19,960 nucleotides of DNA, from NCBI GenBank assembly GCA_003551125.1, contig PULY01000035.1, positions 1 through 19,960 of the forward strand, read 5' to 3'. Below the pieces are notes generated by a model, which was given only the letters and a program-made list of their open reading frames with translations, was not told the origin of the DNA and did not search any database. Below, piece after piece: positions 12,974-19,960 of the stretch. Made by a program: the position numbers and the translations under genes. The DNA comes from Candidatus Iainarchaeum sp. (GTDB taxonomy: Archaea; B1Sed10-29). The number at the start of each line of letters is the position of its first letter. Position 1 is the first letter of the stretch.

Positions 12974-15565
12974 TTAAAGATCAATGTATTTCGAAATTCT
13001 CTTCACTATCTCTATTAAAATTACTGTAGTTAATCCAGTTATTAATGCTACTGTCCAATGAATTCTATTTAGAGCAACATGATCAAATATGATTTGTAGT
13101 ATTGGTAAATAAATTGCTAAAATGATTAGAGGTATAGTTAATAAAGTTGCGAGTATCATCCATTTGTTTTTGAAAAGATTCAGTTTTAATAATGATTTTT
13201 CTAAAGATTTGAAGTTATATGCATTTGCAATAATCATTATTGATATTGATGCAAATGTCATTGTTCTGGCTAATTCCAAACTTCCCAATATATTTCCATA
13301 TATGAAAGAAATTCCCGCCATTAAAACCATTGTTATCGCTGCAGAAGTAATTACAAAAAGATTTTTACGGTTTAATAATTCTCTTTCAGGTTCTTTTGGA
13401 GGTTTATTCATTATTCCTTTTGTTGCTGGGTCAATACCTAGACCCAATCCAGGTCCAACCTGTCCAATCATGTTTAAAAATAGTATTTGCATTCCTATTA
13501 ATGGTAAGAACGTGAAATCCCTTATAACTGCTAACACTATTCCTATGAGCATTACTTCTGTAAAGTTACGTGAAAGTAGGAAACTTGTAAATTTTTCTAT
13601 GTTTGAATATATTCTTCTACCTTCTTTTACAGCTTCTACTATTGTATTAAAATTATCATCTTGTAGTACGATGTCGCTTGCTTCTCTAGTTACATCCGTT
13701 CCTTTTATACCCATACCTATTCCAATATCTGCATTTTTTACCGCGGGCGCATCATTTACTCCGTCCCCTGTCATTGCTACTATTTCCCCGTGTCCTTGAA
13801 GTGCTTTTATTATTCTTAATTTGTCATTTGGGTATGTTCTTGCGTAGATATCTACATCTTCTATTATCTCTTTTAGTTCCTCATTATTCATTTCATAGAT
13901 TTCTTCACCGGTAATCACTTTTGGATTATCTGTGAGGTTTATTTTTTTAGCTATTGCTTTTGCAGTTTCTGGGTTATCTCCCGTAACCATCTTAACGGTT
14001 ATTCCTGCTTTTTTACATTTTTTAATTGCTTCTGGAACCATTTCTCTTGGAGGATCAATCATCCCAGCCAATCCAAGGAAAGTCATTTCCTTTTCAACTT
14101 CATCTTTGTTAGAACTTACAGGAGCATCTTCTCTGTAGGCAAATGAAAGAATTCTCATCGCTTTTTTAGCAAATTCCTTGTTTTTACTTAGAATTTGTTT
14201 CTTTTTGTCTTGAGTTAGTTTTTTCCTTTCATTTCCTTCAAGTATATGAGTGCATCTTTCCAGAACCACTTCTGGAGCTCCTTTCATGAATGCTATGTGT
14301 CCTTTCCCTTCTGGTTTTTTATGTATTGTGGTCATTCTTTTTCTGGCTGAAGAGAACATTATTTCTTCTACTCTTTCGTATTTTTCTCTGATTTCATCAT
14401 TAGTATATTTAGTTTTTTCTACTAGAGTGTACAAAGATGCTTCCGTTGGATTTCCATGAATTTCTGGTTCTTTTCCATTAAAATTTATTTCAGAATCATT
14501 ACATAGAGAGGAAGCTTTTATTATGTAGTTTAAGGGATTATTTTCATCTATATTTATTTCTCTATCCTCTATAGTTATTTTTCCTTTTGTCTCATATCCA
14601 GATCCTTCTATATCTATCTCTTTTCCATTTGTAAATATCTTTTTCACAGTTATTTCATTCTTTGTAAGTGTACCTGTTTTATCAGTACATATTACTGTTG
14701 TGGATCCAAGGCTTTCTACTGCTAGCATTTTCTTTACTAGAGCTTTTTTCTTAGCCATTTTTTTCATACCTAAAGATAGTGTTAATGTTATTATTAGAGG
14801 TAAAGCTTCTGGAACTACTGCTACCGCTATAGCTATCGTAACAGTTACAATTTCCTCACTGGGTGCTCCTATAGTGAATCCTATTGCCAGTAGGATAATT
14901 GAAGTTATTATAGCTATGTAACCTATTTTTTTGGAGAGTTTTTTCACTTTTTTTTGAAGTGGCGTTTCAACTACTTTTTTCTGGAGTCCTCCCGCTATTT
15001 CTCCAAGCTTGGTATCCATTCCAGTTTTCCTTACTATAGCTTCACATCTTCCTCTGGAAATAGAGGTTCCCGAGTAAATCATTTCTCCATCTTCTTTGGC
15101 AACTGATCTACTTTCTCCCGTTAATATGGATTCATCTACTTTTAGGTTTTTTGGATCTATAACTTCTGCGTCAGCTGGAACTTTATTTCCAGTTTCAAGC
15201 TTTATCAAGTCACCAGGCACTAGTTCTTTGGTTGGAATTGATTTTAACTCTCCATCTCTGTAAACTTTTATTGTCGGTGAAGACATTTTTCTAAGTGCTT
15301 CCATTGCCTTTTCCGCTTTCCATTCCTGGAAAAACCCCATAAATGCAACAATTACTATTATGAGAGAAACAAAGTAAAATTCAGCTGTTTTAGCAGTTAG
15401 TAATGCGGCTGCAGCAGCTACTATAAGTATCCATATCATTACATTATTTTTGAATTGGTTGAGAAGTACCTTTAGAGAGCTAGTTCTCTCTACTTTTTCT
15501 AACTGGTTATAGCCATGTTTTTCAATTTTTTTCTTCACTTCTTGAGATTTTAGTCCTTTTGACAT
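12974..15565 (-). CDS. P2-type cation-transporting ATPase
   Basis: 863 residues, full length for a P2 ATPase, with about ten membrane segments. Landmarks: TGES in the actuator domain (149-152); PEALP in membrane helix 4 (252-256; SERCA has PEGLP); the phosphorylation motif DKTGTLT (Asp 295); KGAPE for nucleotide binding (428-432); TGDN (528-531); TGDGVND (599-605). Transport-site residues: Glu 253, Asn 667 and Glu 670 (helix 5, NFTE as in SERCA N-x-x-E), Asn 698 (helix 6). The helix-6 Asp that both calcium sites share in SERCA is Gln 702 here (NMIGQVGPG), so the ion may not be calcium. Leaderless: no ribosome site, TATA box about 28 bases upstream. Divergent from the Lrp gene; its stop touches tRNA-Glu. 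Confidence 0.93.
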   Translation of the reverse strand: MSKGLKSQEVKKKIEKHGYNQLEKVERTSSLKVLLNQFKNNVMIWILIVAAAAALLTAKTAEFYFVSLIIVIVAFMGFFQEWKAEKAMEALRKMSSPTIKVYRDGELKSIPTKELVPGDLIKLETGNKVPADAEVIDPKNLKVDESILTGESRSVAKEDGEMIYSGTSISRGRCEAIVRKTGMDTKLGEIAGGLQKKVVETPLQKKVKKLSKKIGYIAIITSIILLAIGFTIGAPSEEIVTVTIAIAVAVVPEALPLIITLTLSLGMKKMAKKKALVKKMLAVESLGSTTVICTDKTGTLTKNEITVKKIFTNGKEIDIEGSGYETKGKITIEDREINIDENNPLNYIIKASSLCNDSEINFNGKEPEIHGNPTEASLYTLVEKTKYTNDEIREKYERVEEIMFSSARKRMTTIHKKPEGKGHIAFMKGAPEVVLERCTHILEGNERKKLTQDKKKQILSKNKEFAKKAMRILSFAYREDAPVSSNKDEVEKEMTFLGLAGMIDPPREMVPEAIKKCKKAGITVKMVTGDNPETAKAIAKKINLTDNPKVITGEEIYEMNNEELKEIIEDVDIYARTYPNDKLRIIKALQGHGEIVAMTGDGVNDAPAVKNADIGIGMGIKGTDVTREASDIVLQDDNFNTIVEAVKEGRRIYSNIEKFTSFLLSRNFTEVMLIGIVLAVIRDFTFLPLIGMQILFLNMIGQVGPGLGLGIDPATKGIMNKPPKEPERELLNRKNLFVITSAAITMVLMAGISFIYGNILGSLELARTMTFASISIMIIANAYNFKSLEKSLLKLNLFKNKWMILATLLTIPLIILAIYLPILQIIFDHVALNRIHWTVALITGLTTVILIEIVKRISKYIDL

Positions 15566-15587
15566 GTTTTTTTAGAATAGTTTTTCT

Positions 15588-15598
15588 TTTATAAATTT
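15588..15598 (-). promoter_or_regulatory. TATA box of the P-type ATPase gene
   Basis: The minus-strand sequence AAATTTATAAA is centred about 28 bases before the ATG at 15565, and no Shine-Dalgarno follows, which fits a leaderless transcript. Confidence 0.55.
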
Positions 15599-15753
15599 GT
15601 TAGAATTTCTCGAAGAATTATTTAGTTTATTTTTCTTTGAATGACTTTAAAATAATTTAAACATAAGTTTTTGATTATTCAAACCATTGCTTTATTTCTC
15701 ATATTTTTTGTTTATCCATAGTATTTTTATTATTTTTTACAAAAAAGTGAACA

Positions 15754-15762
15754 TTTAAATAC
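15754..15762 (+). promoter_or_regulatory. TATA box of the leaderless Lrp gene
   Basis: TTTAAATAC centred about 28 bases before the ATG at 15785, preceded by an A-rich BRE-like stretch. No ribosome site lies in between. Confidence 0.6.
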
Positions 15763-15784
15763 TTCGAATGCTTATTTTTACAAC

Positions 15785-16249
15785 ATGTATCCAAGAAAAG
15801 AAGTCGATGATAAGGATCTCGCTATAATAAGAGAATTGAGAGAAAATGGAAGAGCTAGTTATAGAGAAATAGCTGAAGACATAGATGTCTCTCCTGGAAC
15901 CGTTAGGAATAGAATAAACGAGCTTCAGGAAAAAGGAATAATAAGAGGATATCATGCAGTTATCGATTGGGATAAACTTGGATATGATGTAACTGCTATA
16001 ATAGGAATCGAGGTTAAATCACGTTCCTTGGATCAAATAATAAATAAACTTAAAATAAATCCAAATATATACGCTGTTTATACTACTACAGGTCAATATG
16101 ATTTACTCACAGGTATCAAGTGTAAATCAATGCAGGATTTAGACCATTTCATAAAGAATGAGTTGGCACATCCTTCTGTAGCTAAGACAACTACTTTCAT
16201 TGTTTTAGATACTGAAAAGGAAGCTAGAACATTTTTAGATGAAGAATAA
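15785..16249 (+). CDS. Lrp/AsnC family transcriptional regulator
   Basis: 154 residues, the normal family length. Residues about 8-55 form the AsnC-type winged helix-turn-helix (DKDLAIIRELRENGRASYREIAED, then the recognition helix SPGTVRNRINELQEKGII). RGYHAVIDWDKLG is the linker strand, and residues about 68-150 make the RAM effector-binding domain (IIGIEVKSRSLDQI, IYAVYTTTGQYDLLTGIKC, HPSVAKTTTFIVL). Such proteins form octamers and respond to amino acids or small ligands. A leaderless start at 15785 is indicated by the TATA box and the lack of a ribosome site. It sits between a divergent cation ATPase and the downstream TrkH/TrkA genes, so either could be a target; this is inference only. 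Confidence 0.93.
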   Translation: MYPRKEVDDKDLAIIRELRENGRASYREIAEDIDVSPGTVRNRINELQEKGIIRGYHAVIDWDKLGYDVTAIIGIEVKSRSLDQIINKLKINPNIYAVYTTTGQYDLLTGIKCKSMQDLDHFIKNELAHPSVAKTTTFIVLDTEKEARTFLDEE

Positions 16250-16416
16250 AGTTTTTTAGAAAAAAAGTTTCATGATTTGATATTTCTTCTGCATATCTTT
16301 GTTTTCTCAATTATTGAAAATAATTTAAATAAGAAGTTCTTCTAAGTCTCATAGATCCAAGAATAATATAGAGATCGAAAGTAATAAGAAGAAAAGAATT
16401 TAGAGAAAGTGATTGA

Positions 16417-17886
16417 ATGACTATATTGGGATTCGAAGATGTGAAAGTTGTATTCAGAGATCTTGGAGAAATCACAATGTATTTCTCAGCGGCTTTTCTA
16501 CTTCCAATAATTGTTTCTCTAATCTATTTGGAAGGAGTATCTGAATTAAATTACTTCTTAGTACCTGCTATACTTACTTTTTCCTTTGGAATTCTTCTTA
16601 ATAGGTTATTTAGTACTAATAAAGATACTAAGAAAACACATGCCTTCAGCATGGTTGTTATAGCCTGGTTCATTCTACCTTTATTTGGGGCTGTTCCCTA
16701 CATGATGCATGGAGTAAGTCCAAGTAATGCTTATTTTGATTCAGTCTCAGCCTTTACAACAACAGGTTCAACTCCCTTAAGAGGAGAGACTGCTGCTTTT
16801 CCAAATAGTTTAATGTTTTGGAGAAGTACACAGGCTTGGATAGGTGGTGCAGGTATAATAATGCTTGCCTTGATAGGTATATTCTCTTATATAAAATCTT
16901 ATAATTTGTATAAGGCTGAAGGAAGGGAAGAAAGATTAAGGCCCAGCATAATGGGAACCGCTAAAAGGATATGGTGGGTATACATTCTTTTAACTACTAT
17001 TGGAGTTATATTGCTTTTATTATCTGGTTTAACTCTCTTCCAATCTGTAAATTATTCTATGAGCGCTATAAGCACTAATGGAATGGAGATGGTTTGGGGA
17101 GAATTAGCAGCAATGAATAGTATAAGAGTAGAAATTTCATTGGCAATTATGATGCTTTTAGGATCTTTCTCTTTCTACATACATTATCAGTTTTTGAAGA
17201 AGAAATGGAAAGCTTATCTTGGAGACATACAAGTAAAACTAACTATAATCCTCCTACTTCTAGGTGCTTTTATGATGGTTCCTCAATTCATGTCTCTTTA
17301 TGGATCTGAAGGAATCAGACATTCTCTCTTCCACGCTACCTCGGCGTTAACTGAAGGAGGATTTCAAACTATGTTGGGAGTTGAATGGAGTGAAGCAATA
17401 AAGATAACTTTAGGTTTACTGATGGTTATTGGAGGTTCAGCGGGATCTACAGCCGGTGGTCTAAAAATGATTAGGTTCTGGATATTCTTGAAATCCATAT
17501 ACTGGAAGATCAAAGAATATGCTTTACCTGATAGAGCACACTTTTCAAGAAAAATAGAAGGTCAAGAAGCAACAAACCGTCAGTTAAGCACTACGAATGT
17601 ATTTATACTGTTATATATTGCATTCATAATTCTAGGGGCTTTCATAATAACTTATTCTGAATCAAATGTAACTTCAGGGGATGCATTATTTGCTACTTCA
17701 TCATCACAGGGAAATGGAGGCTTAATGGTAGGTGTAGTTAATCCAGGAATGTCTAACATAACCAAAGGAGTATTAGTATTCAATATGATAGTGGGCAGAA
17801 TAGAAATAATTCCAATAATGCACGCGATAGGTTTCCTGCTCAAATATAAAAAGACTCCCTCCCTAAAAACATCAAGAAGGATTTAA
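16417..17886 (+). CDS. trkH: Trk potassium uptake system, membrane subunit TrkH
   Basis: 489 residues forming the K+-conducting subunit. The four pore loops with their selectivity glycines are visible: TTTGSTP (114-120), ISTNGME (218-224), LTEGGFQ (311-317) and SQGNGGL (430-436), each between hydrophobic helix pairs, eight helices plus pore helices in all. GGSAGSTAGGLKMIR (339-353) is the conserved loop after the third repeat that contacts the pore. The ATG at 16417 follows GTGATTGA, a normal ribosome site, and a TATA-like AATTTAAATAAG lies near 16322-16333. TrkA follows after 40 bases; together they make the standard TrkH-TrkA pair. Confidence 0.95.
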   Translation: MTILGFEDVKVVFRDLGEITMYFSAAFLLPIIVSLIYLEGVSELNYFLVPAILTFSFGILLNRLFSTNKDTKKTHAFSMVVIAWFILPLFGAVPYMMHGVSPSNAYFDSVSAFTTTGSTPLRGETAAFPNSLMFWRSTQAWIGGAGIIMLALIGIFSYIKSYNLYKAEGREERLRPSIMGTAKRIWWVYILLTTIGVILLLLSGLTLFQSVNYSMSAISTNGMEMVWGELAAMNSIRVEISLAIMMLLGSFSFYIHYQFLKKKWKAYLGDIQVKLTIILLLLGAFMMVPQFMSLYGSEGIRHSLFHATSALTEGGFQTMLGVEWSEAIKITLGLLMVIGGSAGSTAGGLKMIRFWIFLKSIYWKIKEYALPDRAHFSRKIEGQEATNRQLSTTNVFILLYIAFIILGAFIITYSESNVTSGDALFATSSSQGNGGLMVGVVNPGMSNITKGVLVFNMIVGRIEIIPIMHAIGFLLKYKKTPSLKTSRRI

Positions 17887-17926
17887 AGAATATAATCAAT
17901 TTAAAAAAATCAAAAGAGGTGCTTTG

Positions 17927-18577
17927 ATGTATATTATAATAATAGGTGCAGGTAAAATAGGAAGACATTTAACTAGAATATTAATTGAAGAAGGTCACGA
18001 CGTCGTAGTAATAGATAAGGATGGAAATAGATGTCATGAAGTAGCTTCTGAATACGAAGCACTAACGATAAGAGGAAATGCAACAAAGCCAAATGTACTT
18101 GGAGATGCAGGTATATCGGAAGCAGATTCAGTTCTTTCATTAACAGATGTTGATGAAACTAATCTTGTTGTAGGTCTAATTGCTAAACAAATGGGAGCAG
18201 AAGAAGTAGGGATAAGATTAGGAGCGACTCACTACGATGAGAAAGTATTAAAGAAGTTAGGTATAGATAGAGCGATATATCCTGAAGCAAATGCAGCTGA
18301 ACACATCTCTCAAGTGATAACAAAACCAGAATTAGTTGATTTATCTTTCCTAGGAAAAGGAGAAGCAGTGATACTTGAACTGGAGCCTGTAGAGAAATCT
18401 AAGATGTCAGGTAAGAAAGTTAGTGAAGTAGAAAAACCAAATGTTTCTTCAGTAGTTGCAATATATGAGAACGGTGAACTGATAATACCTACGGAAGATA
18501 CCAAAATTGATCCAGGACAAAAAGTACTGATGCTTACAAGAAAGGAAAAAACTAAAGAAGTTGAAAAACTCGCGTGA
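17927..18577 (+). CDS. trkA: Trk potassium uptake regulatory subunit TrkA (RCK)
   Basis: 216 residues: a Rossmann RCK-N domain with GAGKIG (7-12) and the acidic residue at the end of strand 2 (VVVIDKD, Asp 30) that selects NAD, followed by RCK-C (about 140-216). This is the single-copy form (one RCK-N plus one RCK-C, about 220 residues), so TrkA would act as a tetramer or octameric ring under TrkH. ATG 17927 is chosen because GAGGTG lies five bases before it; the in-frame TTG at 17924 is only two bases from the same site. It gates K+ entry through TrkH, which lies 40 bases upstream. Confidence 0.95.
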   Translation: MYIIIIGAGKIGRHLTRILIEEGHDVVVIDKDGNRCHEVASEYEALTIRGNATKPNVLGDAGISEADSVLSLTDVDETNLVVGLIAKQMGAEEVGIRLGATHYDEKVLKKLGIDRAIYPEANAAEHISQVITKPELVDLSFLGKGEAVILELEPVEKSKMSGKKVSEVEKPNVSSVVAIYENGELIIPTEDTKIDPGQKVLMLTRKEKTKEVEKLA

Positions 18578-18625
18578 AACTTTTAAATAATTAGAGAACC
18601 ATGAAAAAAGAAAGGAGATGGTTAA

Positions 18626-19096
18626 ATGACTGAAAAACAAGATGAGGTTAGATTCCACGCGAGGATAGGAGACTGGATATGTGTAAAGAAAGGTAAGTTT
18701 GGAGAAGACACAGATCCTATGGAAGCAGCGAAACTCCTAGCAAGCATTTATGATTCATTTAAAAGAAAAGTATGGGATTATACGGGAGAAGAACTAGATT
18801 TAGAGGAACTTGATCAAATAGCTTATGATATAACAGGAGCAGAGTACGACGATAAAAAGGAAGAGTACAGAATAAAAGGAAGAGTAAGTAATAAGATAGT
18901 TACAAAGGCATTACAAGATCTTAAAAATAAAGTTCCCAGAAGAATAGATATAGAAAACAAGGAATTAAGGGAAATAGCAAAAACTTACATTACAAGAAAA
19001 ACCTTTGAACTACTGAAAATAAGGATAGAACCCGATCCGGATGCTTTCAAAAAATACGTTGATAAAAAAAGAAAAGGAATGATACAAAAGGAATAA
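18626..19096 (+). CDS. DUF2666-like archaeal protein
   Basis: 156 residues. The opening RFHARIGDWICVKKGKFGE, then TDPMEAAKLLASIYDSFKRKVWDYTGEELDLEELDQIAYDI, fits the DUF2666 pattern of a DW-I/V-x-V-K-K strand followed by LASI and a K-x-x-x-Y segment. A charged C-terminal helical part follows, ending DPDAFKKYVDKKRKG. DUF2666 is an archaea-specific family of unknown role. The ATG at 18626 follows GGAGATGGTTAA, a good ribosome site; a TATA-like TTTTAAATAATT near 18583-18594 suggests its own promoter just after TrkA. The match is recalled from sequence pattern, not a database, so it is moderate. Confidence 0.6.
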   Translation: MTEKQDEVRFHARIGDWICVKKGKFGEDTDPMEAAKLLASIYDSFKRKVWDYTGEELDLEELDQIAYDITGAEYDDKKEEYRIKGRVSNKIVTKALQDLKNKVPRRIDIENKELREIAKTYITRKTFELLKIRIEPDPDAFKKYVDKKRKGMIQKE

Positions 19097-19208
19097 GATA
19101 AGGAAAATTCTAAATCTTTAATTATTACCAAAACAAACAAATAAAAGGATCTCAATATAAACCTTCCAATATACTCATTGAAATAAATGGGTTTTTTAGA
19201 TCTCTAAA

Positions 19209-19281
19209 GGGGTCATAGGGTAGCCTGGTATCCTACCGGCTTTGGGTGCCGGTGACCTGAGTTCAAATCTCAGTGACCCCA
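19209..19281 (+). tRNA. tRNA-Pro(TGG)
   Basis: A 73-base cloverleaf with no intron. Acceptor arms GGGGTCA and TGACCCC pair; the discriminator is A. The anticodon stem CCGGC/GCCGG closes TTTGGGT: anticodon TGG, G37. The T arm is TGAGT-TCAAATC-TCA-like, with TTCAAAT in the loop. CCA is not encoded. A TATA-like GAAATAAATG lies about 27 bases upstream. Confidence 0.94.
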
Positions 19282-19317
19282 TTTCAATTTGAAAAATTAA
19301 GATTTATTTCAGTATTT

Positions 19318-19403
<86 letters not shown>

Positions 19404-19416
19404 TCCAAAATTTTAA

Positions 19417-19505
19417 ATATTCACAGAATAGGGACTCTGTGATATATGTAAAAAACTCCTGGTTTTCAATGTTTTACGAGTTTTGTTTGTGGGTGTATTA
19501 CAAAC
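19417..19505 (+). ncRNA. three consecutive stem-loops between tRNA-Leu and the last gene, possible ncRNA
   Basis: Hairpin 1: ATAT-T-CACAGA (19417-19427) with TCTGTG-ATAT (19436-19445), ten pairs around one bulged T. Hairpin 2: AAAACTC (19452-19458) with GAGTTTT (19478-19484). Hairpin 3: GTTTGT (19485-19490) with ACAAAC (19500-19505). A TATA-like TTTTAAATATT lies just upstream (19411-19421). No coding frame of note covers it. Confidence 0.3.
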
Positions 19506-19658
19506 TTTTAGCTAATGAATAAAATGCTTAATCAAAAATACAAACTCTGTATAAAGTAAAGCATATATTGAACTCTTAAATAATCTTATGCAAAGTATAA
19601 TTATTTAAAGAAAGACTTCTTATATTCTATTAAATAGCTTAATGGGAAATTGAATGAT

Positions 19659-19960
19659 ATGGATAAGAATTTGAAAATTATTTTCGCATCTTTAATATTG
19701 ATTGTTTTAGTGTTAGGAGTCGTTCTTGCATTTTTTACAGATATGAGAACGGAAGATCCGGAAATAGAGGAATACAATTTAACAATTAATGTTGAAGGAG
19801 AAGGAGAAACAATTCCATCGGAAGGAACACATACTTATCAGGAAAATGAAGAAGTAACGATAACAGCAGAAGCAGCAGAAGAATATGAATTCAGCCACTT
19901 CACAGGAGACTGCAGTAACACAGAATGCACATTAACAATGGATCAAGATAGAGAAATAAC
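19659..19960 (+). CDS. membrane-anchored protein with an InlB-like repeat (3' end beyond window)
   Basis: About 100 codons run to the right edge. Residues 6-28 form one hydrophobic segment without a lipobox (IIFASLILIVLVLGVVLAFF), so it is an N-terminal anchor or uncleaved signal. Then an acidic linker leads to an InlB B-type repeat (about 39-100): the NLTINVEGEGETIPSEGTH start, V-T-I-T-A-E-A-A-E-E-Y-E-F strand and M-D-Q-D-R-E-I-T end match the repeat in the lipoprotein at 7183. It differs in carrying two cysteines, GDC and TEC, that could form a disulfide outside the cell. The start is ATG 19659; a TTG at 19650 is in frame but less likely. A TATA-like ATTATTTAAAG lies near 19609-19619. Confidence 0.65.
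   Translation, partial: MDKNLKIIFASLILIVLVLGVVLAFFTDMRTEDPEIEEYNLTINVEGEGETIPSEGTHTYQENEEVTITAEAAEEYEFSHFTGDCSNTECTLTMDQDREI

Noticed and set aside
13122..13799. 225-residue plus-strand frame
   Set aside because: It is antisense to the P-type ATPase, which has all catalytic motifs; the frame has no family likeness.

Overview
The window looks like chromosomal DNA from an archaeon with AT-rich DNA. The evidence is archaeal TATA boxes about 26-28 bases upstream of leaderless start codons, Shine-Dalgarno sites of the GGAGGTGAT type, tRNA genes with bulge-helix-bulge introns and no encoded CCA, and archaeal families (DUF63, Trm5, a stand-alone TRAM protein, a DUF2666-like protein, an Lrp/AsnC regulator). 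The gene mix is euryarchaeal in flavour. Many proteins are rich in Glu/Asp and Lys, but I cannot name a genus. I see no mobile elements, rRNA or CRISPR array, so this is mostly ordinary housekeeping territory with several odd details.

Layout. 1-2260 (minus): end of a DUF192 protein, a Yip1-like membrane protein, a small Gly/Ala-rich membrane protein and a coiled-coil protein with two membrane segments. 2324-3511 (plus): an acidic protein carrying about eight tandem helical repeats of 28 residues. 3541-4574 (minus): tRNA m1G37 methyltransferase Trm5, split into two reading frames that overlap by one base (TAATG). 4628-5537 (plus): a DUF63 membrane protein and tRNA-Gly(CCC). 5659-8316: a TRAM protein, a small basic coiled-coil protein, endonuclease III, a lipoprotein with an InlB-like repeat, and a 75-residue protein. 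8424-11896 (plus): phosphoenolpyruvate synthase, apparently starting at AUA, overlapping a PLP aminotransferase by ATGA. 11913-12973: tRNA-Gln(CTG) with a D-loop intron and C at position 33, an unrecognised antisense gene, tRNA-Val(CAC), and tRNA-Glu(CTC) with a 79-base intron at 37/38. 12974-15565 (minus): a P2-type cation ATPase. 15785-18577 (plus): an Lrp/AsnC regulator, then the potassium uptake pair TrkH and TrkA. 18626-19403: a DUF2666-like protein, tRNA-Pro(TGG) and tRNA-Leu(TAA). The window ends inside a membrane-anchored protein with the same InlB-like repeat as the lipoprotein.

Genes that work together: PEP synthase and the aminotransferase are translationally coupled and probably link pyruvate, PEP and amino acid pools. 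TrkH and TrkA form a potassium channel and its NAD-binding gate. The Trm5 pieces would methylate G37 of tRNAs such as the Gln, Pro and Leu species encoded here.

Most worth a second look: the D-loop intron and C33 in tRNA-Gln; the split Trm5, whose NLP motif is also altered; apparent AUA and AUC start codons placed at the normal Shine-Dalgarno spacing; the 28-residue repeat protein; and a transport-site substitution in the P-type ATPase.
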